The notes under the pieces were generated by a model. The model was not told where the DNA came from, made no database searches, and saw only the letters and a list, made by a program, of their open reading frames with translations. The translations under genes and the position numbers were made by a program. This document shows positions 48,053-56,231 of a DNA stretch of 64,000 nt, piece by piece. Each line of letters opens with the position of its first letter. The first letter of the stretch is position 1. This DNA comes from Sphingomonadales bacterium Ga0077557 (GTDB lineage: Bacteria > Pseudomonadota > Alphaproteobacteria > Sphingomonadales > Sphingomonadaceae): assembly GCA_001464615.1 (NCBI GenBank), contig LNFI01000038.1:1-64000 (forward strand). The letters are read 5' to 3'.

Positions 48053-48580
48053 ATGACGATCGCGATTCGTCCGGCGACCTCGGGCGACCTACCCTTGTTG
48101 TGTGCGCTGATCGAAAGCGCCTATCGCGGGACGGCGGCCCGCAGCGGATGGACGCATGAGGCTGACCTGCTTGGCGGGCAACGCACCGATCTTGACGCCC
48201 TTGCCGAATCGCTCGCCGACCCCAGCCATTGCCTGCTCGTCGCCAGCACGAGCGACCACCTGATCGGCTGTGTCGAGATCACCGACAAGGGATCAGGGCT
48301 GTGCTATCTCGGGTTGCTCTCGGTCTCCCCAGAGGGCCAGGCACAAGGCCTGGGCAAGCAGCTGATCGCTGCCGCCGAAGCCGAAGCGCAAACCCGCTTT
48401 GCCGCCAGCATCATGGAAATGACGGTCATCCGGCAACGGGCCGAGCTGATCGCCTTTTACCAACGCCGCGGCTACCAATTGACCGGCGAAGAACGCCCCT
48501 TCCCCTATGGCGATGAACGCTTCGGCCAGCCCCGCCGCGATGACCTGGGGTTCGTGGTGCTCGCCCGCGATCTCGCTTAA
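48053..48580 (+). CDS. GNAT family N-acetyltransferase
   Basis: 175 residues. The acetyl-CoA-binding motif A is clear: YLGLLSVSPEGQAQGLGKQLIA (Q/RxxGxG/A type), with an N-terminal IRPATSGDLPLLCALIESAY and motif B region ELIAFYQRRGYQLTGEER. The acceptor is unknown. It ends with its own terminator and starts soon after the terminator of the cold-shock gene. Confidence 0.9.
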   Translation: MTIAIRPATSGDLPLLCALIESAYRGTAARSGWTHEADLLGGQRTDLDALAESLADPSHCLLVASTSDHLIGCVEITDKGSGLCYLGLLSVSPEGQAQGLGKQLIAAAEAEAQTRFAASIMEMTVIRQRAELIAFYQRRGYQLTGEERPFPYGDERFGQPRRDDLGFVVLARDLA

Positions 48581-48581
48581 G

Positions 48582-48602
48582 CTGCCAAGATTGGCAGGTT
48601 TT
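48582..48602 (+). terminator. Terminator after GNAT gene
   Basis: CTGCC (48582-48586) and GGCAG (48593-48597) form a stem extended by AA/TT pairs, followed by GTTTT. Confidence 0.6.
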
Positions 48603-48656
48603 GGCCGCCGGGCAGGATAATGGCGCCGCCTAAAATTGTGTTACCGGGAGATGCAG

Positions 48657-49328
48657 GTGCAGATCGGATTGATAGGCGGTATCGGCCCCGCTGCGCAGGA
48701 CTATTATTGCCGACAATTGATCCGCCTTTTCGCCCAGGCTGAACGGTCCTTGGACATGACCATTGTCCATGCCGACACCCCAACGCTGTTGGCCAATTTG
48801 GCCACTGATCGACGCATAGAACAGGCGGACATTTTCGCGAACTTGGCCGACCGGCTCGATCGGGCTGGCGCTGACTTTATCGGCGTAACATCAATCGCGG
48901 GCCATTTCTGCCGTCATGAATTCGCTGCGCGCTCCCCCCTGCCGGTGGTGGACATGATTGATGCGGTGGCGCACGATGTTGCAGAACATCGCTTTGAAAA
49001 AATTGGTATTTTGGGAACGCGTACCGTTATGGAATCGCGCTTCTATGGCGGCCTTGCAAGCGTCGACGTCATATCACCACCGGGATCAGCGCTGGATGAC
49101 GTCCATGCGGCTTATGTCGAAATGGCCAAGACCGGCCGAGCAACAACAGCGCAGCGCGCCATTTTTCACGACGCGGCAACGCACATGATCAACACCTCGG
49201 GCGCCCAGGCAATCATGCTTGGCGGCACCGATCTTGCGCTTGCCTTCGATGCCGAAACTTGCCCCTTTCCGCTGGTGGATTGTGCGGCGATCCACGCCCG
49301 GGCGATCTTCAAAAAGGCGATTGGCTAA
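48657..49328 (+). CDS. Aspartate/glutamate racemase family protein
   Basis: 223 residues from GTG 48657, chosen because GGGAG (48646-48650) lies 6 bases ahead; ATG 48651 overlaps that spacing. The N-terminus MQIGLIGGIGPAAQDYYCRQ is typical of the family. Substrate-cysteine positions differ from classical racemases: the first expected cysteine loop reads GVTSIAGHFCRHEF, and the second region GAQAIMLGGTDLAL lacks the usual cysteine, so true racemase activity is doubtful. It might act on a different substrate. Confidence 0.8.
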   Translation: MQIGLIGGIGPAAQDYYCRQLIRLFAQAERSLDMTIVHADTPTLLANLATDRRIEQADIFANLADRLDRAGADFIGVTSIAGHFCRHEFAARSPLPVVDMIDAVAHDVAEHRFEKIGILGTRTVMESRFYGGLASVDVISPPGSALDDVHAAYVEMAKTGRATTAQRAIFHDAATHMINTSGAQAIMLGGTDLALAFDAETCPFPLVDCAAIHARAIFKKAIG

Positions 49329-49414
49329 AGGCGCAACGCTGTTCACCAGCAATCCGGTCGTGAACGCCCTGCCTAAGGCACTGACCGCCTATCACCCGCC
49401 ACCGTCGCCAGCGC

Positions 49415-51007
49415 TCACGTCACCAACCGCTTGAGCCCCGCAACCCTATCCGCCTCCGCCGCGGGCTTATCGGTCCTGATCCGCGCGATGCGGGGAAAGC
49501 GCATCGCCACCCCTGATTTGTGCCGCTTTGACAAATGGATCGAATCAAACGCGATCTCCAGCACCAGCGTTTTTTCCACCTCGCGCACCGGCCCGAAGCG
49601 CGCCGTCGTGTGATCGCGCACAAATTTGTCGAGGAACTTCAGCTCTTGATCGGTGATGCCCGAATAGGCTTTTCCCACCGGCAGCAACTCGCCCTCCTCG
49701 GTCCAGCAGCCAAAGGTGAAGTCGGAATAGAAGGATGATCGCCGCCCGCTGCCGCGTTGCGCATACATCACCACGCAATCGGCGGTCAGCGGATCGCGCT
49801 TCCATTTATACCACAGGCCAGTCCGCCGCCCGGTGACATAGGGCGAATCGCGGCGTTTGAGCATCACCCCTTCGATCGCCGCATCGCGCGCGCCGTCACG
49901 AATCGCCTGCAGCGCAGCGAAATCATTGGCATCGATAATCCGGCTGAGATCGAACCGGTCACCGTCCAGCGCGACAACAAACCCCTCCAACCGCGCGCGG
50001 CGGGCATGCCAGGGCAGGTCGCGCAGATCGGTGGGCCCGTCGAACAGGATATCATAGAGCCGGACAAAGGCGGGATAATCGCTCAGCATCCGTGCCGACA
50101 CCGCCTTGCGCCCCAGCCGCTGCTGCAGCGCGTTGAAGCTCGCCGCCGCCCCGCCCTCGGCTGCGCTCCCCTGACTATCGCCGCGCACCATCAGCTCACC
50201 GTCGACCACGCCGGGGGTCGCAAAGGCTCGCGCGACATCGGGGAAGCTGGCGGTGATGTCCTCCCCTGCCCGGCTATAAAGCCGCGTCTCCCCGCCGACA
50301 TGGACGATCTGCACGCGGATGCCATCCCATTTCCATTCGGCGACATACTCATCCAAGCTGAGCTGCTGATCCTCCAGCGGATGGGCGAGCATGAACGATC
50401 GGAACACCGGCATATCGGTGGCAACCGGTTGCGGCCCGCGCCCCTCTCCCCAGGCGAACAGCGGCGCATAGGGCGGCGACAGGCCATGCCACACCTCCTC
50501 CACCGCATCGACATCCAGCGCAAAAGCCTGGGCCAGCGCGGTCTTTGCCAGCCGGGCGGATACGCCAATCCGCAGCGCGCCCGTGGCCATTTTCAGCACG
50601 GCAAAGCGCTCGGTCGCGCTGAGTTGATCGAGCATCGCCGCCAGCACCGCCGGCCCCTCTGCCCGGCTGGCACTGGCCAGGCTATCCACCACAGTGCCAA
50701 GCGTCAGCGGGGCCAGATCGGCTCGAGGGCCAGGCGGATCGGGCCAGAGCAGCGCCACTGTTTCCGCAGTATCGCCAACATAATCACGGCTCATCCGGTA
50801 CAGCACCGGATCGACTCGCGCCTCGATCAGCGCCCGGATGATCGCGGGTTTCACCGCCGGCATATCGAGATTGCCGGTTAGCGCAGCCATCGCCCAACCG
50901 CGATCGGGATCGGGCACGGCGCGCAAATAATCAGCGATCAGCTTCAGCTTTGCGTTGCGCGACGGCGTGTAGATCAGCGCATCGAGCAAGGCAGCGAAGG
51001 ACCGCAT
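49415..51007 (-). CDS. Cisplatin-damage-response ATP-dependent DNA ligase
   Basis: 530 residues from ATG 51007. The adenylated lysine is Lys226 in EYVAEWKWDGIRVQ (KxDG-type motif I). Further motifs: TRLYSRAGEDITASFPD, VVDGELMV, EGVMLKRRDSPY, GLWYKWKRDPLTAD. The N-terminal DNA-binding domain comprises about 200 residues. This ligase, with its helicase, exonuclease and PdeM partners, is linked to interstrand-damage tolerance. Here the partners lie 8-20 kb away. It is followed upstream on the same strand by the DUF3833 gene. Confidence 0.94.
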   Translation of the reverse strand: MRSFAALLDALIYTPSRNAKLKLIADYLRAVPDPDRGWAMAALTGNLDMPAVKPAIIRALIEARVDPVLYRMSRDYVGDTAETVALLWPDPPGPRADLAPLTLGTVVDSLASASRAEGPAVLAAMLDQLSATERFAVLKMATGALRIGVSARLAKTALAQAFALDVDAVEEVWHGLSPPYAPLFAWGEGRGPQPVATDMPVFRSFMLAHPLEDQQLSLDEYVAEWKWDGIRVQIVHVGGETRLYSRAGEDITASFPDVARAFATPGVVDGELMVRGDSQGSAAEGGAAASFNALQQRLGRKAVSARMLSDYPAFVRLYDILFDGPTDLRDLPWHARRARLEGFVVALDGDRFDLSRIIDANDFAALQAIRDGARDAAIEGVMLKRRDSPYVTGRRTGLWYKWKRDPLTADCVVMYAQRGSGRRSSFYSDFTFGCWTEEGELLPVGKAYSGITDQELKFLDKFVRDHTTARFGPVREVEKTLVLEIAFDSIHLSKRHKSGVAMRFPRIARIRTDKPAAEADRVAGLKRLVT

Positions 51008-51017
51008 CGCCAGTGAC

Positions 51018-51572
51018 CTATGGACCGACCCGGGTGATGATTTCATCCAGCACCGCCACGGTGATCCCGAACTTACGCACCACCATCACATTATGCGCTG
51101 ATTGCCCGTCGGGCCGCAGTGTCAGGAACTGCTTCGCCCGATACCCGCCCTTCATCGTGAAGCGCAGCACCAGCCGGTTGCCCCGCGTTACCCCAGTAAC
51201 GCCACTGATCGCGTCGGACAGCGTGCCCGTGTAATGATCAGGTGCCGTTTCGCGGATGCGCCATTGGCGCTTCTTCGCTGGCTGGCCCGCTTCCTCGACC
51301 ATCTGATCAAGCACCAAGCTGCCTTCGGGCTCCAAATGGCCAGTGCCGTGCACCGTCACGGGATGGCGCGTGCGCAGGATGACCTTCACCGTCGCGCGCC
51401 CCTCTGTCTGCCCGGCAAAAAAGTCGGTCGCGGCAAAATGGGGGGCGGGCGCGACGCGTTCCAGGCGCGGCATCGCCACGCAGCCGCCAAGCAGCATCAT
51501 GCCCAGCACCAAGAGGAGGGCCATGCTGCGGCGCTGCCCGCGCCCTGCCATCGCTGATGCTGCTGTCTTCAT
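51018..51572 (-). CDS. DUF3833 family lipoprotein
   Basis: 184 residues from ATG 51572 (other starts nearby are possible). A lipobox at the end of the signal, LVLGMMLLGGCVAM, predicts lipid attachment to the cysteine. The domain has the DUF3833 pattern FFAGQTEGRATVKVILR, LEPEGSLVLDQMVEE, QWRIRETAPDHYTGTLSDAI and VVRKFGITVAVLDEII. The function is unknown; members are often found in beta-barrel-related or lipid gene sets. It ends 11 bases before the ligase start and may be cotranscribed with it. Confidence 0.8.
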   Translation of the reverse strand: MKTAASAMAGRGQRRSMALLLVLGMMLLGGCVAMPRLERVAPAPHFAATDFFAGQTEGRATVKVILRTRHPVTVHGTGHLEPEGSLVLDQMVEEAGQPAKKRQWRIRETAPDHYTGTLSDAISGVTGVTRGNRLVLRFTMKGGYRAKQFLTLRPDGQSAHNVMVVRKFGITVAVLDEIITRVGP

Positions 51573-51664
51573 GCCGCCCGTCTTCGGCGGTTGGGGATCG
51601 CGCTGCAAGCAGATTAGCGCTCGGGTCAGCGTAGCGCAGGCGTGCAGGATCAGTGCCCCTCCCG

Positions 51665-52357
51665 CTAGCCGGGCAGCCGATCGTCCCCGCCAAAGATCTC
51701 GCGCGTATCCATGCGGACGCCGCGAATCGCCTCGCTCTCGCGGTGCTGCGCCTGCAGCGCGGCCACGGCATAGGACAGCAGCAGCGACCGGCGCGGCGCG
51801 CCGCTGGCATTGCTGGTCGCGCCGTGGAGCAGATCGGGATCGAAGATCAGCACGTCCCCTGCTTCGCCCGTCAGTATCTGCGGCGCCACTGTTTCGCTGG
51901 CATCAAAGCGATGCGATCCGGGCACCAGCTGCGTCGCGCCATTATCCGGCCCATAGCGGTCGAGCCACACCATCGCCGCCATTAACTGCCCATCATGACC
52001 CACGCCATCGCGGTGCAGCGGTTGCGGCATATTGCCCTGGCGGGGCGCGCGCCCCTCGACCTGCGACAGGAAGAACGGCGCTTTCAATCGGTGACGGACC
52101 GCATCGATCAGCGCGGGCAAGCGGCAGACGCGCTGGACATATGGGTCCAAATCAACCTGGGCATGGCACCAGTCCATCTGGCGCGGCACCGGCCATTGGT
52201 CGGACGCCAGCACCCCGGCGTCGAACGCCGCGCGCAAACGAACGATCCAGTCGGTCGGGACAGCATGTCGCAGCAGCAAATAGCCCTGCGTATCGAGCTG
52301 CAGCAGCGCTGCCGGATCATCGCAGCCATCGGGAACGGAAATGGGCGCGGCAGACAT
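51665..52357 (-). CDS. Phytanoyl-CoA dioxygenase (PhyH) family protein
   Basis: 230 residues. The Fe(II)/2-oxoglutarate facial triad is visible: His and Asp in MPQPLHRDGVGHDGQ and the distal His in FDPDLLHGATSNASG, followed by an arginine (APRRSLLLSYA) that would bind 2-oxoglutarate. PhyH members hydroxylate lipids, amino acids or secondary metabolites; the substrate here is unknown. The gene is alone on its strand. Confidence 0.88.
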   Translation of the reverse strand: MSAAPISVPDGCDDPAALLQLDTQGYLLLRHAVPTDWIVRLRAAFDAGVLASDQWPVPRQMDWCHAQVDLDPYVQRVCRLPALIDAVRHRLKAPFFLSQVEGRAPRQGNMPQPLHRDGVGHDGQLMAAMVWLDRYGPDNGATQLVPGSHRFDASETVAPQILTGEAGDVLIFDPDLLHGATSNASGAPRRSLLLSYAVAALQAQHRESEAIRGVRMDTREIFGGDDRLPG

Positions 52358-52464
52358 CGCAAAAGAATAGGTGGCGGCAAGCGGCCGGGCAAGCCGCTGC
52401 GCCTGACGGACAAGGGGCGGACACCGCTTCTATCGCGTGCAGCCCGACAGCTGCAGCGGCCCGC

Positions 52465-52878
52465 TCAGTCGGTCTCGGCGGATCGGGTGAACTCGACTAG
52501 ATCCCATAGATTCCCGTAAAGATCGGCAAACACCGCAACCGTCCCGTAATCATGGGTGGCGGGCGGGCGGACCCACTTTACTCCAGCGGCAGTAAAGGCA
52601 GCATAGTCGCGCGCGAAATCATCGGTGGCGAGGAACAGGAAGACGCGGCCGCCGGATTGGTTGCCAATGGCCGCCACTTGTTCGGGCGAGGTGGCGCGGG
52701 CGAGGAGGATGGTGGTGGCGTTATCGGGCGCGCCGGGCGGGCGGATGGTGACCCATCTTTTGTCCTGTTCGGGCTGGTATGTGTCCTCCACCAGCGTGAA
52801 GCCGAGCTTGGCCGTGTAAAAGGCAAGCGCTTCGTCATAATCGCGGACGATAAGGGCGACATGGGCAAGACGGGGCAT
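52465..52878 (-). CDS. VOC family protein (glyoxalase/bleomycin-resistance fold)
   Basis: 137 residues with the paired beta-alpha-beta-beta-beta units: RLAHVALIVRDYDEALAFYT, FTLVEDTYQPEQDKRWVTIR, and the second half FVTAAGVKWVRPPATHDYG-like region ending FADLYGNLWDLVEF. Metal ligands His and Glu are at usual positions (HVAL, DLVEF). The substrate is unknown: dioxygenase, glyoxalase and drug-binding activities all occur in this fold. Confidence 0.87.
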   Translation of the reverse strand: MPRLAHVALIVRDYDEALAFYTAKLGFTLVEDTYQPEQDKRWVTIRPPGAPDNATTILLARATSPEQVAAIGNQSGGRVFLFLATDDFARDYAAFTAAGVKWVRPPATHDYGTVAVFADLYGNLWDLVEFTRSAETD

Positions 52879-52903
52879 GGCCAGCCTATAGCGCGACCTA
52901 GCG

Positions 52904-53755
52904 CTATTTGGCGATCACCCAGCGGCCATCGCGAAACCGATAAAGATGGGGCGAGATGCAGCGTTCCTGCGCCGCGCAATCATCGACCACCGCCTGTTTG
53001 AGGTCTTCCAAAGCGGGTCCATCCGGCACCTGCCCGACGAAGACGATATGATCAGCCACGACGGTCATGAACAGGGTTGGTCCCACCCGGGCAGCGAGTT
53101 TCTCCCATGCCGGCAGGTCGATCAGCAGGCTCGCGAGATGGTGCTGCTCCGGATAGCTAACCGCCGCTTTCCGCAGCGCGGCAGGCTTGGGCAGCGGCGG
53201 GAGGATCGCGCGGGTCTGCGCCTCGGCAAGCGCCCAGGCCTGATCCGGGGTGAGACCGAGCTTCCTGAGCGCGACGTCGCCGATCAGCGCGACCGTGTCC
53301 TCGCCATCGGCGGCGAGCACCGCGTAAAGATCGTCGCCGATCGGGCGATATTTCGCGACCTCGCCCTTCTCCGGAGATTTCGCGCCATAGGCATCAATAT
53401 AATCCAGATACGCGCGGTCACGAACGACCAGGCGCAGGCTGGCGGGGGTGGGATCGGGATGGGGTCGCGACATTTTCATAACGAAATCGGCCTTCGATGC
53501 CGCGCAATCGGCAGCGCTGGCGGCGCGGCAATAGCCGACCAGCGTGTCCAGGTTGAACGCCCCTTCGGTCCCGTCGGCGCGCTTGAAAAGGATGGTGAGC
53601 GGCTGATCCGGATCGGCGGTGAGCCTTGCACCCGGCATCGCTTTGGCAAAGCGCGCCATCATGTCTGCGCGAAAACCGCGGGGCCGGGCCGCCGCAACGG
53701 CGGCGCAAGCGGCGCCAAGCGCCAACAGGGCCAACACGAAGACCAACACGCGCAT
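52904..53755 (-). CDS. Exported protein of unknown function
   Basis: 283 residues from ATG 53755 with AGGGGG upstream. A signal sequence (VFVLALLALGAACAAVAAA) precedes a domain with RADGTEGAFNLDTLVGYC, YRPIGDDLYAVLAADGED and a C-terminal cysteine pair in VDDCAAQERCISPHLYRF. The overall plan resembles DUF1444-type proteins only loosely, so I leave it unnamed. Two cysteines in the first half (CRAASAADCAASK) could form a disulfide. Confidence 0.65.
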   Translation of the reverse strand: MRVLVFVLALLALGAACAAVAAARPRGFRADMMARFAKAMPGARLTADPDQPLTILFKRADGTEGAFNLDTLVGYCRAASAADCAASKADFVMKMSRPHPDPTPASLRLVVRDRAYLDYIDAYGAKSPEKGEVAKYRPIGDDLYAVLAADGEDTVALIGDVALRKLGLTPDQAWALAEAQTRAILPPLPKPAALRKAAVSYPEQHHLASLLIDLPAWEKLAARVGPTLFMTVVADHIVFVGQVPDGPALEDLKQAVVDDCAAQERCISPHLYRFRDGRWVIAK

Positions 53756-53849
53756 GATAACCCCCTGAATCGCCTTCGAAACTATATAGTTTTGCGGCAT
53801 CCACACAAGCGATCGGCGGGGCGACTGCACCAGATCGGCGGCGTTAGCC

Positions 53850-53878
53850 TTGACTTTGGACAAAACATTGTCCAATTA
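53850..53878 (+). promoter_or_regulatory. Promoter and operator of yefM-yoeB
   Basis: TTGACT (53850-53855) and CAATTA (53873-53878) are 17 bases apart. The spacer is a perfect inverted repeat, TTGGACAA-AACA-TTGTCCAA (53856-53875), placed where a dimeric antitoxin would block RNA polymerase. The antitoxin ATG follows at 53885. Confidence 0.65.
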
Positions 53879-53884
53879 GTCCTC

Positions 53885-54139
53885 ATGCAAGCTGTATCCT
53901 ATTCCGAAGCGCGCGAGAATTTGAAGGCGATGATCGACAAGGTCGTCGCCGACCGCGCGCCGATTGCCATCACCCGCCAGCGCGGTGAGGGGGCAGTGCT
54001 GGTATCGGAAAGTGAATGGGCGTCGATCGAAGAGACGCTGTATTTGTTGTCATCACCCGCGAATGCGAAACGGCTGATGGACGGCATCGCCAGGCTCGAC
54101 GCGGGTGAAGGCGAGGAGCACGAGCTGATCCAGCCGTGA
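53885..54139 (+). CDS. YefM/Phd type II antitoxin
   Basis: 84 residues. The Phd/YefM N-terminal DNA-binding fold is intact: QAVSYSEARENLKAMIDKVV, then PIAITRQRGEGAVLVSESEW. The C-terminal half (ETLYLLSSPANAKRLMDGIA) is the toxin-wrapping segment. It overlaps the yoeB start (GTGA). Autorepression through the inverted repeat upstream is expected. Confidence 0.92.
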   Translation: MQAVSYSEARENLKAMIDKVVADRAPIAITRQRGEGAVLVSESEWASIEETLYLLSSPANAKRLMDGIARLDAGEGEEHELIQP

Positions 54140-54402
54140 AGCTGGCGTTCGACCGCGATGCCTGGGCGGAATATCTCGCCTGGCAAGCGGAAGACCCGAA
54201 GATCGTCGAACGCATCAACCTGCTGATCGGCGAATGCCTGCGCCACCCGTTCACCGGCATCGGTAGGCCAGAGCCGCTCAAGCGCAACCTGGCGGGATGG
54301 TGGTCCCGGCGGATCAATCACGAGCATCGACTGGTGTATAGGGTGATCGGGGCGGGGGAGGCGCAGACTTTAGAAGTGCTGAGCTGCCGGTATCATTATT
54401 GA
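54136..54402 (+). CDS. YoeB type II toxin, ribosome-dependent mRNA endonuclease
   Basis: 88 residues from GTG 54136. Catalytic residues of E. coli YoeB are conserved: Glu46, Arg65 (in NHEHRLVY) and the final His87-Tyr88 (CRYHY), with the RPEPLKRNLAGWWSRRIN core. It should cleave mRNA in the ribosomal A site and be held by the YefM antitoxin. It is the only intact toxin in a patch with decayed parDE and relE. Confidence 0.93.
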   Translation: MKLAFDRDAWAEYLAWQAEDPKIVERINLLIGECLRHPFTGIGRPEPLKRNLAGWWSRRINHEHRLVYRVIGAGEAQTLEVLSCRYHY

Positions 54403-54470
54403 AGGCGGTGTTGCCCGGCGCGGTCGATCAGCACTTTGCGGTTTGCGCGCGCGCGCGATAGTAGCGCGCC

Positions 54471-54983
54471 ATGCGCAACTCGACTTACCGCACCCGCCTC
54501 CGCGCGTTCCAGGCCATGCGCGGCGACGATCCGCCGCCGGGCTTCATCGCCGATCTAGAATTTCTGGAGAATCGCGATCTTGATCTGTCGGTGCGGATCG
54601 GCGGGATGCTGGCGTTCAACGCGCTGATGGTGACGATCGGCACGCACCCGATTTCGGCGAGTCCCGGCGCGCCGCTCAGCGTCGATGCCGCGACTCAGCC
54701 GTGGCTGACGATCGCCAGCCTGATCGGCCTGGCGCCGCTGATTGCCTCAAGCGCTTTGTGCCTGCGCGCGCTGCTGCTGGGCGAGGAATTCGATACCGAC
54801 GGGCTGGAGAGCGACGGCGATGACGGCCCGGCCAAGCTGCAACGCCGCCTGTTCGCGGCCTTCGTCCATTCGATCGACGCGCAAGGCCGCCTGCTGCGGC
54901 AAGCCGTGGTGACGACGCTGGTTGGGGGCACGATGACGCTGGTGGTGTGGGCGGCGATATTGGGGGAGAAGATGGGACGGTAG
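54471..54983 (+). CDS. Membrane protein of unknown function
   Basis: 170 residues. Two long hydrophobic regions (IGGMLAFNALMVTIG and LTIASLIGLAPLIASSALCL) and a C-terminal helix (VVTTLVGGTMTLVVWAAIL). The soluble loop is acidic (EEFDTDGLESDGDDG). No family recognised. It lies between the intact and the broken toxin-antitoxin genes, transcribed in the same direction. Confidence 0.6.
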   Translation: MRNSTYRTRLRAFQAMRGDDPPPGFIADLEFLENRDLDLSVRIGGMLAFNALMVTIGTHPISASPGAPLSVDAATQPWLTIASLIGLAPLIASSALCLRALLLGEEFDTDGLESDGDDGPAKLQRRLFAAFVHSIDAQGRLLRQAVVTTLVGGTMTLVVWAAILGEKMGR

Positions 54984-55032
54984 CGAAGGCGCCTCGTTGC
55001 CAAACTTAGCGCAGAATCGTATAAGCGCCCCT

Positions 55033-55295
55033 ATGGCACAGATGAACATCTCCATCCCCGAAGCCCTGAAAAGCGGGCCGAGGCCCGCGTCGCTGAGGGC
55101 AGCTACAGCAGCACCAGTGATTATGTCCGCGATCTGGTGCGGCGAGACCGGGACTATGCAGAGAAACTGAAGGCGTTGCAGGCGGCGATCGATGTCGGTC
55201 GGGCATCGGGGGTGAGTGACCGCGATCCGTTCGAGTATCTCGAAGAACTGCGCGCCGGGCTGCGTGCGCAAACCCCGAGCGCCGATGCGGCTTGA
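55033..55295 (+). pseudogene. Frameshifted ParD-type antitoxin
   Basis: Begins MAQMNISIPEALKS, a typical ParD start, then loses frame near 55074-55076, where one T missing before GGGCCGAG would restore AEARVAEGSYSSTSDYVRDL and the rest up to TGA 55293-55295. The downstream part is otherwise a normal ParD. It overlaps the parE start by 11 bases, the usual parDE arrangement. A sequencing error is possible, but the parE partner also has a shift. Confidence 0.8.
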
Positions 55296-55571
55296 ACTAA
55301 GTCGCCAGGCGGAAATCGATCTGGCGGATATCCAGGATTACAGCGTCGAGCAATTCGAGCTCGCGCGCGCGATCACCTATCTCGATGCGATCGAGACGGC
55401 GTTTCGCCGGATCATGGACTATCCGGAAATTGGCGGGGTGCAGGGAAGATCGAGCCGCCTGTCCGGTCGCTCGCCTGCCACCCGCATCGGATTTTCTACG
55501 TGATTGAGGAGGATGCGGTCATCATTCAGCGCATCCTGCATGGCGCTATGGACGTGGATCGGTATCTTTAG
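55285..55571 (+). pseudogene. Frameshifted ParE-type toxin
   Basis: ATG 55285 starts MRLELSRQAEIDLADIQDYS, a clear ParE/RelE-superfamily N-terminus, running to YPEIGGVQG. A one-base deletion around 55443-55446 then breaks the frame; the other frame continues as KIEPPVRSLACHPHRIFYVI with IIQRILHGAMDVDRYL to TAG 55569-55571. Both halves match the toxin, so the gene was once complete. Confidence 0.85.
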
Positions 55572-55773
55572 CCGGTTTGGCGAAACGGCTGGGCGTATCA
55601 TCAAGACATCGGAAGAGCGCATCGCCCCGCTCGACAACCCGCGCACACTGGGCAGCGCGCTGGCCAGCGAGCAGGCGGGAAAGCGGCGCTGGCAGATCGG
55701 CGATTGAGTGGTGGCGCGGGTGGAGGATGAGCGGATCACGGTGCTGGTGGGGCGGAGGGAGGTTGATCGGTGA
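55572..55773 (+). pseudogene. Degraded RelE-type toxin remnant
   Basis: In one frame AKRLG appears near 55578, and in another GRIIKTSEERIAPLDNPRTL followed by GKRRWQIGD, a stop, then VVARVEDERITVLVGRREVD. Joined, they track a RelE toxin (basic helix, PLDNPR, wRyRvGDyR, iedd-VlV, hRreVY), but with a frameshift, an in-frame TGA and small deletions. It directly follows parE. No antitoxin partner remains. Confidence 0.65.
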
Positions 55774-55982
55774 GGGAAAGGAGTTGAGTATTGTGTCCTT
55801 GAAACTGTGGTGCGCATAGTGGGCGGCGGGAGGTCTACTGGTGAGGAGGCTTTAGTTAGGTATAATGTCCACGGAATTCTTATGAATTGGGCGTATTTAG
55901 TGAACTGTCACCGTAATTCCGTAATGCGTTAGTGAATATATATTGATTCCCGGAGATCTCCAATGACGTAATGAAGGGATAG

Positions 55983-56231
55983 TTATTGAGGGCGGCACAT
56001 GGCATTCATTTGTGAGTATGTCGCACAGCATAAACGCTTTTGTTCTAGGCTCAGAACCTTATGCATGCAGGTTTCTAGCGGCGGAGGGGTCGGACCCGGA
56101 TTCGGTTTTGTGCCGGGGTACGGCACGGCTTCTGTCGGACGGGGTCGAATTTCATCGATCTTTTGAGCGATTCCGGAATTCATCGGTATAGCTGGCGCTA
56201 CCAGAACCGCGAGTACGCAAAAAAGCTTCAT
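55983..56231 (-). CDS. Small secreted proline- and cysteine-rich protein
   Basis: 82 residues from ATG 56231, chosen because it overlaps the stop of the upstream gene as ATGA. Signal peptide MKLFCVLAVLVAPAIP, then a proline-rich linker (YPGTKPNPGPTPPPLETC) and a short C-terminal segment with four cysteines (LCCATYSQMNAMC). No family recognised. The DNA is AT-rich; the 210 bases downstream (55774-55982) contain no gene I can support. Confidence 0.55.
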   Translation of the reverse strand: MKLFCVLAVLVAPAIPMNSGIAQKIDEIRPRPTEAVPYPGTKPNPGPTPPPLETCMHKVLSLEQKRLCCATYSQMNAMCRPQ

